DNA of 64,000 nucleotides from Gordionus sp. m RMFG-2023 (GCF_954871325.1 NC_088778.1:29187120-29251119); one strand, 5' to 3'; shown: positions 1 to 11,660, numbered from the stretch's first letter. The notes: generated by a model not told the origin, from the letters alone. Made by a program: numbers and translations.

Positions 1-1720
1 AAAGAAACATTAGAAAATCAAATTGATCAAAAATTTATTTTATTAAAATTATATACTCGAATATTATTTATTTTCAATGAATTAAGAACAAGAAATACAA
101 TCACAAATGTTAGCTAGATTATTTCTACAATAAATTAATCAAAACTTAACTTTCACTCTTCTCAAACGGAAGCGTTTTCACTTCATTTCAAAAAAAAACA
201 AACAAACTTGTACATTGATGAAAGGGTGATTTATATAATTAAGTTATAACTAAATTTAAACTACAATACTTAGTTCAAAATTTTTGATCTCTTAAGATAT
301 TTTTAAAAGAAGATATATTTTTTGAGAATGCTCAAACAAGTATCTAGATCAAATTTTACCTAATCTTTATTGTATGTAAATCTTTTGGGATTTTTATGCA
401 TAAAAAATCTTTTATGGTTCTTTATAAAAAATTTAAAATTTTGGCATCTTCAAAAATTTTTGCTGAAAATTTTGAGATCTTCAAAAAAAATTTTGCTGAA
501 AATTTTGGGAAAAAAAATTCCTCATTTTTATTAAAAAAATATATTTCAAAATAACTTTTATATGAAGTAAAAATTTAGGCAATTATATATTTTGAAGTTA
601 TAAGATAAACACGTTAAAGAATGTCATTATTCTGTGAAAACGCCATTTATAGGATATGGTTATTCCAAATTTTAGGAGAGAGGAAATATCGAATTTTCGA
701 GTATTTTCAAGCTGACTAAAAATATTCTTTATATTTCGGCAGCTAACGCGAATTGTAAAAGGATTTTTTTTCTACTCCTTATGTTCGACAAATTCAACTA
801 AACTTATACGTGATAAACTATACAATTACAAAATTGAGTTTGAATTCATATTTTCTTTTCAATAAAGATTTAATAATAATGCCGATATATCTGATAGTGT
901 ATATATTTTATTTTTTAATTTTTCTTGAAAAAAAATTTAATTATCAATTTACAAATATTTTATAAAAAAATTAAAAATTATGTATGTGCACCGATATGGC
1001 GCATATGTTGATAGCGACTATAAAAAGTTTTTATTTAAAAAATTCCGAATATTTTTAAATTCGTTTAAAACCAAAATAACAGTCTTAAACCCATTTTATT
1101 CGTGCCTCTGTTCACGTTCTTCTACTTTTTAAAAAACTTTGCTGTGATTTTTACAAAATTAACTATATCCATTTTCCTGTTTGGCCACCCATAATCTAAA
1201 AATATAATACATCATATAATTATTAGATTTATTATGCAAAAATATTCTATCTAACAGCCAATTTGCTGGAGTTTGGTGATACCAAAATAGACAGCTAAAG
1301 ATTTTGCCTCATTAGTATTACATGCAATCCACTATAACTTTTTTAAGGAGTTAAGCTCTTCTGTTACAATTTAAAATTGTTTATTTACTAATGTATTATA
1401 TATAAAAATATATTACTGATCATATAATATTATTATACAAATATATTCCACCTATCAGCCAATTTACTGTGAGTCTTGGTTACACCAAAATGGGCAGCAC
1501 GAGATATGCTGACACATTAGTATCTCATCCAATGTGCACTATTTTAATTAAATTCTTCGGTCAAGGTCCAAAATGACTTCACCATTATGGGAATTACTAT
1601 TGCGAATTTTATATCTTGAGGCCTGTACTCGCAGATTGCGTCTTAAGCCTTTTTTGGAAGACGTCGATGATGGATATTTCTGATAAAGGATATAATCCTG
1701 TATCTCATTGAATTCTCTTA
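1..1720. other. AT-rich stretch without a recognisable gene
   Basis: No coding region I can support. A short tandem repeat with the phrase GCTGAAAATTTTG lies around 448-510. A diverged duplication of about 145 bp is visible: 1195-1340 resembles 1410-1555, sharing the phrases CAGCCAATTT, ACACCAAAATGG (or its variant) and CATTAGTAT. A 65-codon open frame on the minus strand (1548-1745) has no recognisable motif and overlaps the start of a dispersed repeat unit, so I do not call it a gene. Confidence 0.5.
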
Positions 1721-1721
1721 A

Positions 1722-2370
1722 AATGAATAGAAATTTACTAAACAAAATTATAAACTTGATTTATCGTCTTTTGTTATTTGATTAATTTTTGTTTCAAGAT
1801 CAACTATTGAAATGTATAACAAAATATATATATAATAAATGGAATTTACATTGTAAAACAAATATTTTAAAATTATTTATATTAATTTTGAAAAATAAAA
1901 AATTGATGCTCAAACTCTTCATTATAATTGAATAATATGATTTAAATGAACTCTCAAGTTAGTCATAAATATCAATATCTATCATTAAAAAAAATAATGT
2001 TAAATCTTAACATGTCAATCATAAATGTCAATATCACTAAATTAGAATTTATTTAAAACTGGATTCATTTAAAACGTTATAAAATAAAAATTTTAAAACA
2101 GGGGATGTTTTGAAATGTTTATTTATGCAAATGTTCAAACAAATATTATTATCTTAAATAAAAATATTTTTTTTATTTTTTTTTAAAAATATTTTGATTT
2201 TTAAGTAAAATAAATTTACGCCATCTAGCATATAAAATAACGTTATATTTATGTGAAATATTCAAATTAAAAATGCTAATACAAAATAGTTAGAAAATTT
2301 TGAGAGATATCTTCCTTTTACTCCTATTAAATCCATCTATTTTTGAAAGTTTAATTAGAGTTTTTTAATA
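1722..2370. repeat. Relic of the 5S-U5 repeat unit flank, lacking 5S and U5
   Basis: The block AATGAATAGAAAT...ACTAAACA at about 1722 recurs at 4448 and 10990. Further on come the phrases ATTTAAATGAACTCTCAAGT (about 1942) and ACGCCATCTAGCATATAAAA (about 2219), which accompany every 5S copy in this window. Here the 5S sequence itself is absent. I read it as a decayed or incompletely duplicated unit. Confidence 0.6.
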
Positions 2371-2815
2371 AGCATGATTGAGGTAACCATTAGAGAATAA
2401 TTTGAAATAGAAAGAACTGAAATAATATTCAGCATATATTCATAAAATATTTTAAAAAAATAATTTTACTATCACTTTATTACGTGATCCAACATAATTA
2501 TTCTGATATTTTTATATCCTTATAAAATTTTTATCGATTAAGTATTTATATGTTATATTTATTTTATTCCTTCAATTTATAACTTTAATACACATTGTAA
2601 CATAAATAAAAAATTTAGATTAAAAAATATATATGAATTTTCAAAATCAAATCACATAAATTAAAATTATAAATCCTATGTATATAATAAAATATAACAA
2701 ATAATGAATATATGAATGTATAAATAAAGTCTTTATTAAAATGCGACAAAAGGAATATGAATAAAAAATTATAAAAATACCAATGAAGAACGGGGATGGT
2801 AAAATGCGAAGGAAA

Positions 2816-3960
2816 AAAAGGATTTAGGATAGCTCTTTGGTTAGTAGACTACCATTGAAGCTGATGTAATTGGCTTTAAGGATTGCTATGGCGAGCATTT
2901 GTCGAAGAAAAAACCCTTCTCGAGGTTCTTCCGAGGGTTTGCTGATTTGATATCCTTAATTTTTGAAAAAAGCTAAGGCAAGTTTGCCGAAGGTGGCAAG
3001 TTTGGTTGAAATAATTGGAATGAAACAAGGGTCATTAGTAATTTCTGTGTATTTCGATGTTTTAAGCTGTTCCTTCTGGTCAATGATGTTGAGTGTCTGG
3101 TTAGATGTGGCAACGGGGTCAATACAAGATAAGTCCCATACCAATAATTGGCCCATCCTCCATGGAATTTGAGTGATGCCGTCTGGTCGTTTTCCATCAG
3201 ATCTGAAAAGACTCCGGGGTTCAAGTATGGATGGGTTTTGTGCTGATTTCAAGGCATGTTGGATGATTGAATTACTTTGCCTGTGTCTTATAAATCGACC
3301 ATTGCAGGAGCGACATTGTGTATGAACATATGTGAGGGTAGGTGATTGAGCAATAGAATAATACCGATGACGTGAGTAAGTTCGTTGTTCGAAAGTTGAA
3401 GATTGACAGAGGGAATGGCCTCGGGAAACTCATGCCCAGTACCATTGACCAGGGAAGAGAATAGGGTGCGGTCAGTTAATTACATGCTAGATAAGAGAGT
3501 TTCAACGCAGTGAGCAACTATCGGAGCATCCCAGTTCTTCTGTCTTTGGGTTGTGGGGGGGGGGGGGGTTGAGAATCAACATTGATTCGAGTTTTCTAAG
3601 TGTTTATGGCCTCAATTAAGGAAGGATCTTCTGTTTATGGCCTCAATTAAGGAAGGATCTTCTTTAGAATGATGAGCGTTTGTTATTTGCTTTGACAAGA
3701 GACTACTTAATATGGAAGAAGTTATTGCTAGGTCATAAGGAGATCTAATGCCAAATCCAATAGATTTTGTGGGGAGCGAGGCTTGCGCCCAAGCGGATTT
3801 GTTGAATCTTTAATTTATTATTTTTTCGGTTAGTTCTTTTATTCCGTTTTCGTATGTTTTTAATTGAGAAGGATATTTGAATATGGGTGTTGCGTGAAAT
3901 GCATAAAGAATCCTTGGTATGAAAAAGAAATTTTTTAGTAAGAAAAAAGATTAATTTTTA
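2816..3960 (-). pseudogene. 5-prime-truncated LINE (non-LTR retrotransposon), RT end plus RPDG C-terminal domain
   Basis: Read on the minus strand, the DNA from about 3955 downward gives the tail of a reverse transcriptase ORF: a stretch resembling FHATPIFKYPSQLKTYENGI, then QASLPTKSIGFGIRSPYDLA, the typical post-catalytic region ending in GxGIRS. Further on, near 3300-3170, comes CRSCNGRFIRHRQSN (zinc-knuckle-like), then the motif DGKRPDGITQIPW...LLVWDLSC, the signature of the C-terminal domain of a LINE group known from cnidarians, sponges and molluscs. The reading frame changes several times and a poly-G tract interrupts it at about 3553, so it is dead. The LINE catalytic core is not in the window. 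Plus-strand frames here are shadows. Related fragments lie at 9090-9640 and 58,445-58,640. Confidence 0.7.
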
Positions 3961-4594
3961 TCTATTAATTTATGTAAATTTCTTATATCGATTATTATTA
4001 TTTTTATTTATTTACATGTTTTTCTTTTGATTATGGTTGTTTTTTTGGTAGTTATTTATTATATAGATATATATTATATAGTATAGAAAATTACTATTAA
4101 ATTATCCTTTTTTTGCGTCAAAAATAATTTGTGCTATAATTGATAAAATAAAGAAATATAGATTACAGAAGGAATATAATTACTACCAGGTAAATTAAAA
4201 AAAAATACTATTAGTAGTTATAAATATAAACTAAAATTATTTACATAAATTACTACCACCAGTAGAATTAAATAATTATAAAATAATAAGACATAAAAAT
4301 TAAAAGGCAAAAGGTAAAATAAAAATTAAAAAAGAATTCTTTCCAAAAACTGGAGATATAATATTCACAAAATCTAAATTATATATCTTTTCTTTAGTAA
4401 CCATTTACATTCTGAATATTGCAACACTTTTTAAAAAATAATATTAAAATGAATAGAAATATACTAAACACAATTTATGATCTTGACCTTATCCTCCTTC
4501 GTCATTTGATTGGGGAAGGAAAAGAAGGATAATTTTTGTACCAAAATTTACTATTGAAATGTTTAACAAAAATATATATATTAGTAAAAAAAAA

Positions 4595-5120
4595 ATTTTT
4601 TTAAATATTTATAATTAATTTATTGTATATTAATAAAATAGGAACACCAATGCGTGCTATACTAGGAGGGAAAAAGGAGTGTTTCGAAGAAACCTTGTAT
4701 TTCCTTTTTAGGATTTCAAATTGGATTTTTTGTTTAAGAGATAGGGACTCGTTTTTGACCCCGATCCTTAATGATACTTTCTTCTACCTAATTGATATAA
4801 GAACTTTAGAGATTGTGGTCCGGGGTTTCCCAGAACGTTAAAAATTAGGGGAATAAATATAAAAGAATTATGGAAGGATCCATATTTATTAAACTATGAT
4901 TTCTGGAGTTTCAAAAGGTCGGTATTTAGCCGGAAAGGAGGTAACACACGAGACATCCCAGGCTAGTCTTTTGTCGCCCTACCAAAACGTCTATGACATG
5001 CAGTCGTGCCGCTTACCGCCCGCATTTAGGAGACCTAACGGAAAGTATTGGGGAAATCGGCCGAAAACAATGCTTTGCCGATTAACCTATTAGGGTTGTC
5101 GTGCTTCAGAAAACGGCCAC
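4595..5120. repeat. Unidentified GC-richer block, copy 1
   Basis: About 525 bp, visibly richer in G+C than its surroundings, inserted in the flank of a 5S-U5 unit between the phrases ATATATATTAGTAAAAA and TTTAATTTTGAAAAATAAAA. Units at 1722 and 16,500 lack it, so it is an insertion. It contains an open frame of 65 codons (4896-5093) with a high share of Ser, Arg and Pro. Copy 2 (11,150-11,660) differs by many indels that break this frame, so coding is not supported. No terminal repeats were recognised. Possibilities are an untranslated or structural RNA element, a SINE body or captured organelle DNA; I cannot decide. Confidence 0.5.
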
Positions 5121-5284
5121 TTTAATTTTGAAAAATAAAAAAAATTCACATTCTTCATTATAATTGAAAAATCTGATTTAAATGAACTCTCAAGTCAGTC
5201 ATAAATGTCAATTATCACTAAATAAGAATTCATTTTATTTATTTTTAATTTTTATAGCTAATAATGACTATTTAAAATATTTAA

Positions 5285-5400
5285 TTTTAAAATATATGAC
5301 CCGGGTATTTTTTTGGTCAGGTCCTGCTATTTAAAAAAAGATTTCAGGGTCGGGTATTTAAAAAAATTAAAATACGGTATGGCCCCTGCAGGTATCTGAT
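5285..5400. repeat. CCGGG-type hAT-like terminus inside the unit
   Basis: The phrases CCCGGGTATTT and GGGTCGGGTATTT, ending GGCCCCTGCAGGTATCTG. The same right-hand end recurs next to 5S copies at about 11,905, 16,790 and 30,440, and as CCTCTGCAGGTNTCTG at 8580 and 37,203. The left end is not recognisable here. It predates the duplication of the units. Confidence 0.5.
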
Positions 5401-5445
5401 AAAAATTATCAACTAAAATGATTATTAAATATTTGGAAGAAAAAA

Positions 5446-5557
5446 GAATACGACACTTGGGATTCCCAGGCGGTGACCCATCCAAGTACTAACTAGGCTC
5501 AACGTTGCTTAACTTCGGTGTTGGAACCGGTGCTTTCAACGTGATATGGTCGTAATC
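5446..5557 (-). pseudogene. 5S rRNA copy, shortened
   Basis: On the minus strand the sequence reads TTACGACCATATCACGTTGA at its 5-prime end, then the internal control region AGTTAAGCAACGTTGAGCCT and TTGGATGGGTCACCGCC, ending in GTGTCGTA-like sequence. About seven bases are missing between the CACCGGTTCC and ACACCGAAG segments compared with the copies at 11,968 and 49,149, a region that forms helix III in 5S rRNA, so it is probably not functional. Confidence 0.75.
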
Positions 5558-5599
5558 GGAAGTTATAGTTTTAAAATCTTTATTTAGGTGGATCTAATT

Positions 5600-6260
5600 T
5601 TTTAATGTAAATTATTTAAGAATTACAATCTATTTTAATAGCAATTAATTTTGGGGAAAACAAAATTTATTATCTTAAATAAACAAAATATGTTACATTT
5701 ATACCTTTATTTATTTATTTTTTAAAATATTTTTATTTAACAAGTAAAAATAAATTACGCCATCTAGCAGATTAAATAATGTTATATTTATGTGAAATAA
5801 ACAAATTAAAAATTATAGTACAAAATAATTAGAAAATCTGAAAGATATCTTCTATTTACTCCTAATAAATCATCTATTTTTTGAGAGTTTAATTATAGTT
5901 TTTATAAAATAATTTTTTTATATAAATGTTTATCTTAAAAAGGACTATAATTTTGTATTTAAAATTATTCTATAAATATCCAATATATTTTCTAAAGGGA
6001 ATGCATTAATTATAATAAAAACATTAAAAATAATTATTAAATATTAATTTTTGTATCTAAAAATGTTTTTTTTACTTCATATTTAAAAATCATTACCATT
6101 TTCATCTGGATATTCATTGTTTCTTTCTTTTTAATTGTATAAATTATATTTTGTTTTTAATATGAGATTTTCGTGGTTATTAATTCATATACACCTTGAT
6201 ATACAGTAATAATTAATATAATATAAAATTATTACCCTTATCAAATATTTTATTGATCAA
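5600..6260. repeat. Unit flank with the ACGCCATCTAG box and candidate U5 upstream element, U5 missing
   Basis: Contains the ACGCCATCTAGCAGATTAAA box at about 5757 and the conserved phrase TTATCTTAAAAAGGACTATA followed by AAATTATTCTATAAATA at about 5932-5980, which precedes U5 in the unit at 17,300. Homology stops at about 5995; no U5 follows. 6000-6260 shows nothing recognisable. Confidence 0.55.
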
Positions 6261-8130
6261 ATAAGGGCCTATCCAGGGGTTCAACATTTTCCCCCCTTTC
6301 CTATCTGACCTTTTATGGTTCCAAGCAAGAACCTTTTGTCCCAAAATAGATTTAGAACCATTTGATCTTTTTCGTAACCCTTTTTTTGTTTAAGCTGGGC
6401 TATATAAATATTTTGTATAGCCAGTTCCGTTATTTTTTTAAGATGAGCCATTTTAATTTCTAACTCTTCTTTTAAACAATGATAAATTGTTATTTTTGCC
6501 ATAACCTCTGGTAAGGCTAATACATCCTCAATTTTGTTTTGTAACTAAATTAATAATTAAAAATATAACATTAAAAATTATTTCTACTGTAAGAGGGCGT
6601 CGTGGTTTCTGACCATACATCAGTTCATAGGGCGAAAATCCCGTAGAAGAGTGTATGCAAGAATTGTAGGTGCCACACACCCCTACCAAAGCATCTGGCC
6701 AGTCAGTTGGGATATCCAAAACCGATTTTGCTATTCGGTTCAGGATTGTTCTGTTAACTCGCTCTACCAAACCATTTGCTTGTGAGTGGTAGGCTGAGGT
6801 TACTCTCTGGACAATCCCACAATATTTATGGAATTCTGTACAAACATTGTTACAGAATTCCCTGCCTTGATCATTTATCTGAATATTTAATAAATATATA
6901 TTTTATTTTATTAAATTTAAAAAAATATATATTAATATAAAAAAATTTAGTTAAAATTGGTATTTTTATTTTATTACTTCATAGCATTGGTGGGTGTTGA
7001 CAATGATGTATAAGGCTTTTACAACAGTTTTAGCTGTTTTATCCTTAATAGTTTCTTTCTTTCTTTCTTTCTTTAAATATTTTGAAAAATAGCATATGGC
7101 ACATAAAATATATTTATATTTTTCCTTGGATTCTGGCATCTGGATTAAATTGATGCCAATTTGATACCAAGACTTTGGCACAACTTTAATATTGTGCAAA
7201 ACATTTGAGGTTTTATCAAAACGACTGCTTGATTTTTGACAAACCTCACAGGATTTGATAAACTCTCTAACACTTTTATTGCTCCCCAACCAATAAAAGC
7301 TTAAAAAAAATAATTAAAAAAATATTGCAAATTTTAACTTTTCAGCTATTATTTGATTAGTTTTATTAATCCCCAGATGCCCTCCCATAGCTATACCTGC
7401 AACTGTAGATACACCCCCCTCATGTATTGTTTAAATTATTTTTTTTGTTCATCTCCTGTCAGTATAACTTTTCTTTCTTCTAAAATATCATTAAATTATA
7501 TATATAATAATATTTGTGATGCAGAAAAAATATATATAATCAATGGCTTGAATAATAAACTGCACTTAATTTTGTCATACAATTTTAGTTGTATATATTA
7601 TAATACCTAACTTTAATAAATTAATTATGCAATCATTTATAAGCCCAATATACATTATAATAAAAGTATCTAACATTTACTTTTCATCTTTATGTGATAA
7701 TCTAAATTAAATTTTAGTTGTAAAATAGCATTTAATAATGCCTATATGTAAAATTTTATAAAATGTTCTTACATATATATATATATACACTTACATTTGC
7801 AGCTATAATTAATTTTAGATCAAAAAAAGATAATAATCAATGGCCTGAGCATTTTTCAATGTTAAAAAATAATATATTGCATTAAACTTATAATGGCTTA
7901 TTTTAATAAATTAATTATGACATATCTAAAATTTACTTTCCCCATAGAATAATTGATTTTCTATAATCTTGAAGGCGGTTATCTTTCTAATATAGTTAGC
8001 CTTATTAACATTCACTGGAACTTTAGAACATTTTAGAAAGTCATATATATCATTATAATTTGAGCTAAAATATTTCTGAAATAAAAAATATATTGTTAAA
8101 AATTTACTCACAATGAAAAAGAATTTCAAA
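6260..8130 (-). mobile_element. Ty3/gypsy-like pol fossil (zinc-binding H2C2 and integrase part)
   Basis: Fossil retroelement read on the minus strand. From high to low coordinates the parts are: a pre-integrase stretch (about 8050-7930), the H2C2 zinc-binding region with GGHLGINKTNQII (about 7400) and KSCEVCQKSS (about 7240), the start of the integrase core (about 7190-7080), and the later integrase with NRTILNRIAKSV and HSSTGFSPYELMYGQKPRRP (about 6770-6600). The last motif is typical of the integrase tail of gypsy or GIN1-like elements. No LTRs, reverse transcriptase or gag were recognised. It is broken, with at least five or six breaks, and looks old. A short TTTC microsatellite lies inside at about 7055-7075. 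Confidence 0.65.
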
Positions 8131-8199
8131 TTAAATTGTATTATTTAGAAATATTTCTAATTTGACAGCCTCATTCAAATCTGACGTTTTAAAAGTATA

Positions 8200-8400
8200 T
8201 TTAAATTAATAATGCGAGATTTTAAATCTATGAGATTTTGAAATATTGAATAGCCGTGAGATTTTGATGATTTAAATGGCCCCCAATGTATTTGAAGCGA
8301 TAAAAATAAAAATCTCATGAAATCACTTTCACACGGTGTCAGTCGTGAGATTTTGATGGTGTGAGAATTCGAAATCTCACGGTAATCACTTTCACACGTT
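8200..8400. repeat. Cluster of inverted GTGAGATTTTGATG repeats
   Basis: The phrase CGTGAGATTTTGATG occurs at about 8264 and 8346, and its partner (A)AATCTCA(CGG/TGA)..AATCACTTTCACACG at about 8312 and 8374. Each direct copy is followed by an inverted copy, so the region is a tandem duplication of an inverted repeat that could fold into two hairpins. Function unknown; it could be the end of a DNA transposon. Confidence 0.5.
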
Positions 8401-8597
8401 ACACCGGGCCTGAAATTTTTTTAAAAATATATCCGGGCCGGGCCTTAAATTTTTAAATCCGGGCCGGGCCGGGCCGTAAAAAAATTTTTTTTTAAATATC
8501 CGGGCCGGGCCTAAAAAATTTAAAACTGGGCCGGGCCTAAAAAATTTAAAACCGGGCCGGGCCGTGCAAATGGTGCCTCTGCAGGTCTCTGCCTTAC
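8395..8597. repeat. CCGGGCC subterminal repeats of a hAT-like MITE, one end recognisable
   Basis: At least five copies of CCGGGCCGGGCC or shorter forms, separated by TTTTTAAAT, in an otherwise AT-rich setting, ending GTGCCTCTGCAGGTCTCTG. The right end matches the complete 97-bp element at 37,120-37,216. A matching left end and target duplication were not found, so this copy is probably truncated at the left. Confidence 0.5.
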
Positions 8598-9089
8598 CTA
8601 TTATTACTTTTTGTTTTTCGTTTTGATTATATGTATTCTAATTTATATTTTTAGATAATATATATAAAGTGTGTGTACAAAGATAAAAAAGGCAATAATA
8701 ATAAAATATATTTTTACTTACGCTCACCATAATACTTGTTCTCTTCAATAATTATTCTGATATTTTATATCGTTATAAAATTTTTATCGATTAAGTATTT
8801 ATAAATGTTATATTTATTTTATTCCTTCAATTTATAACTTTAATACATATTGTAACATAAATAAAAAAATTAGATTAAAAAATATATATGAATTTTGAAG
8901 ATCAAATCACATAAATTTAAATTATTAATCAAATGTATATAATAAAATATAATAACAAATATATATTAAATTTAGCTTAATTTTGTGAATATATGAATGT
9001 ATAAATAAAGTCTATATTAAAATGCGACAAAAGGAATATGAATAAAAAATTATAAAAATACCAATGAAGAACGGGGATGGTAAAATGCA

Positions 9090-9640
9090 AGGAAAAAAAG
9101 GATTTAGGATAGCTCTTTGGCTAGTAGACTACCATTGAAGCTGATAATTGGCTTTAAGGATTACTATGGCGAACCTTTGTCGAAGAAAAAACCCTTCTCG
9201 AGGTTCTTCCGAGTGTTTGCTGATTTGAGATCTAAATTTTTGAAAAAGGCTAAGGCAAGTTTGCCGAAAGGGGGAGGGGGGGGGGGTGAGAATCAACATT
9301 GATTCGAGTTTTCCAAGTGTTTATGGCCTCAATTAAGGAAGGATCTTATTCAGAATGATGGGCGTTTGTTATTTGCTTTGACAAGAGACTACTTAATATG
9401 AAAGAAGTTATTGCTAGGTCATAAGAATATCTAATGCCAAGTCCACTGGATTTTGTGGGGAGCGAAGCTTGCGCCCAAGCGGATTCGTTGAATCTTTGAT
9501 TTATTATTTTTTCGGTTAGTTCTTTTATTCCGTTTTCGTATGTTTTTAATTGAGAAGGATATTTGAATATGGGTGTTGCGCGAAGTGCATATAGAATCCT
9601 TGGTATGAAAAAGAAATTTTTTAGTAAGAAAAAAGATTAA
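9090..9640 (-). pseudogene. LINE tail, copy 2, internally deleted
   Basis: Same LINE fragment as at 2816-3960. The last coding part (about 9120-9270) is joined directly to the poly-G tract at 9272-9287 and then to the GFGIRS-like part (about 9300-9480). The RPDG domain present in copy 1 is gone, apparently a deletion with one edge at the G-tract. The plus-strand 61-codon frame here is a shadow. Confidence 0.65.
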
Positions 9641-9774
9641 TTTTTATAAATTTCTTATATCGATTATTATTATTTTTATTTATTGACATGTTTTTCTTTT
9701 GATTATGCTTGTTTTTTTTGGTAATTATTTATTATATAGATATTTATTATATAGTATAGAAAATTAGTAATAAA

Positions 9775-10628
9775 CAGGGATTTAAACCGAACCTGAACCG
9801 AACCGTTAAACCGCTAAAAACCGGTATTTTTTGTCGAACCTAAACCGAACCTAAACCTCTAAAAAATTTCTAGCCGAACCTGAACCGAACCGCTAAAATG
9901 CCTCTGAACCGGTTCGAGTCTTATTATTTTATACTTATAAAATAGTGTGTAAGTTTTTACTAGTAGTATATTGCAAAAATATTAATTATATTCAAATTGT
10001 TTTAAAAATTATTATCAATCACATTTGATTGATAAACGTCAGTCATATTTTTTATAAACTTTAGTATATTGCCATTTTACAATATTTTTTAAATATTTTA
10101 AGCTTATAAATTATAATACCTAGAAAAAAAATTAAATCTAATATATAAATTTTTACATATAGTTTTATAAATGACACATCAAATCTGATATCATACTGGC
10201 AATGCCAGCTACCCAAGTTAGTGTGGGAGGATGTTTTTCAACAAATAAATTTATATTATCTCCTTATAGATGTAATTTGAGTGAGACGAATTTTGAAAAT
10301 ATATTAATTGTGCAGCTTAATAAAAAAAATTTAAGTAATTGTTCATATTAAAATTATGATATATTTATTTGTTATATTTATAAATAATATTATTTTATAA
10401 TGTGCAATTAATAAAAATGAAGGTTTTTATTTTAATTATGAAATTAAAAATAAATTTTCCTTATACATAATTCGAATGTAGGTTTGAATACAAAAATGTT
10501 CAAACCGGTTTTTAGAGGTTTGAACCGAACCGATATTTTTATTTTCGGTGAACCGAACCTACACCTTGAACCGTTATTTTTATCCGAACCTGAACCTGAA
10601 CCGACATTCGTATCGGTTTGGATCCCTG
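9775..10628. mobile_element. Non-autonomous hAT element (854 bp) with perfect 8-bp target duplication
   Basis: Left end CAGGGATTTAAACCGAACC and right end, on the minus strand, CAGGGATCCAAACCGATAC form terminal inverted repeats. The flanks carry GTAATAAA at 9767-9774 and again at 10,629-10,636, the 8-bp duplication typical of hAT. Both ends have clustered AACCGAACC subterminal motifs, as expected for transposase binding. No transposase is encoded; the open frames at the right end are chance readings of the repeats. The sister copy at about 4100 shows the uninterrupted site. A decayed relative lies at 34,751-35,320 and a lone end at 61,384. Confidence 0.85.
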
Positions 10629-11149
10629 GTAATAAATTATCATTTTTTTGCGTCAAAAATAATTTGTGCTATAATTGATAAAATAAAGAAATACAGATTA
10701 TAGAAGGAATATAATTACTACCAGGTAAATTAAAAAAAAATTACTATTAGTAGTAATAAATATAAACTAAAATTTTATACATAAATTACTACCACCAGGA
10801 GAATTAAATAATTATAAAATAATAAAACATAAAAATTAAAAATTAAAAGGCAAAAGATAAAATAAAAATTAAAAAAGAATTCTTTCCAAAGAAAAGTGGT
10901 ATAATATTCACAAAATCTCAATTATATATCTTTTCTTTAATAACCATTTACATTCTGAATATTGCAACACTTTTTATAAATTAATATTAAAATGAATAGA
11001 AATATACTAAACACAATTTATGATCTTGATTTATCCTCCTTCGTCATTTGATTGGGGAAGGAAAAGAAGGATAATTTTTATACCAAAATTAACTATTGAA
11101 ATGTATAACAAAATTATATATATTAGTAAAAAAAAAATTTTTTTAATTA

Positions 11150-11660
11150 TTTATAATTAATTTATTGTATATTAATAAAATAGGGAAACCATGCGTACTG
11201 TACTAGGAGGGAAAAAGGAGTGTTTCGAAGAAACCTTGTAGTTCCCCTTTAGGATTTCGAATTGGATTTTTTATTTAAGAGATAGGGACTCGTTTTTGAC
11301 CCTTATCCTTAATGATACTTTCTTCTACCTAATTGATTTAAGAACTTTAGAGATTGGGGACCGGGATTTCCCAGAACGATAAAAATTAGGGGAATAAATA
11401 TAAAAGAATTAGGGAGGGATCTATATTTATTAAACTTTGATTTCTGGAGTTTCAAGGGGTCGGTGGTAAGCCGGAAAGGAGGTAACACACGAGACATCCC
11501 ATGCTAGTCTTTTGTCGCCGTGCCAAGACGTCAAAGACATGTCGAACGCTTACCGTCCGCATTTTGGAGACCTAACGGAAACTATTGGGGAAATCGGCCG
11601 AAAACAAGGTTTTGCCGATTAACCTATTAAGGTTGTCGTGCTTCAGAAAACGGCCACTTT
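11150..11660. repeat. Unidentified GC-richer block, copy 2
   Basis: Counterpart of 4595-5120. Shared phrases include GTGTTTCGAAGAAACCTTGTA, AGGAGGTAACACACGAGACA and TTGTCGTGCTTCAGAAAACG (each given up to 20 bases). Indels relative to copy 1 are not multiples of three, which argues against a conserved protein. Confidence 0.5.

Larger units (their letters stand above)
2500..6000. repeat. Segmental duplication, copy 1
   Basis: This stretch matches 8750-12440 in order: LINE tail, AT-rich spacer, GC-rich block, CCGGG-type terminus, 5S copy, and the ACGCCATCTAG flank. Differences: copy 2 lacks about 560 bp of the LINE (roughly 3000-3550 here), and copy 2 alone has the hAT MITE at 9775-10628. Copy 1 therefore preserves the empty site, around 4095-4110. 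A small tandem duplication of TTTATGGCCTCAATTAAGGA (about 3602 and 3634) is private to copy 1. Confidence 0.8.

Noticed and set aside
2963-3172. Plus-strand frame of 69 codons
   Set aside because: Antisense shadow of the LINE C-terminal domain on the minus strand.
4896-5093. 65-codon plus-strand frame in the GC-rich block as a real gene
   Set aside because: The second copy of the block at about 11,440 has indels that break the frame; no sign of protein conservation.
10444-10678. Overlapping frames on both strands
   Set aside because: They read the AACCGAACC subterminal repeats of the hAT MITE.
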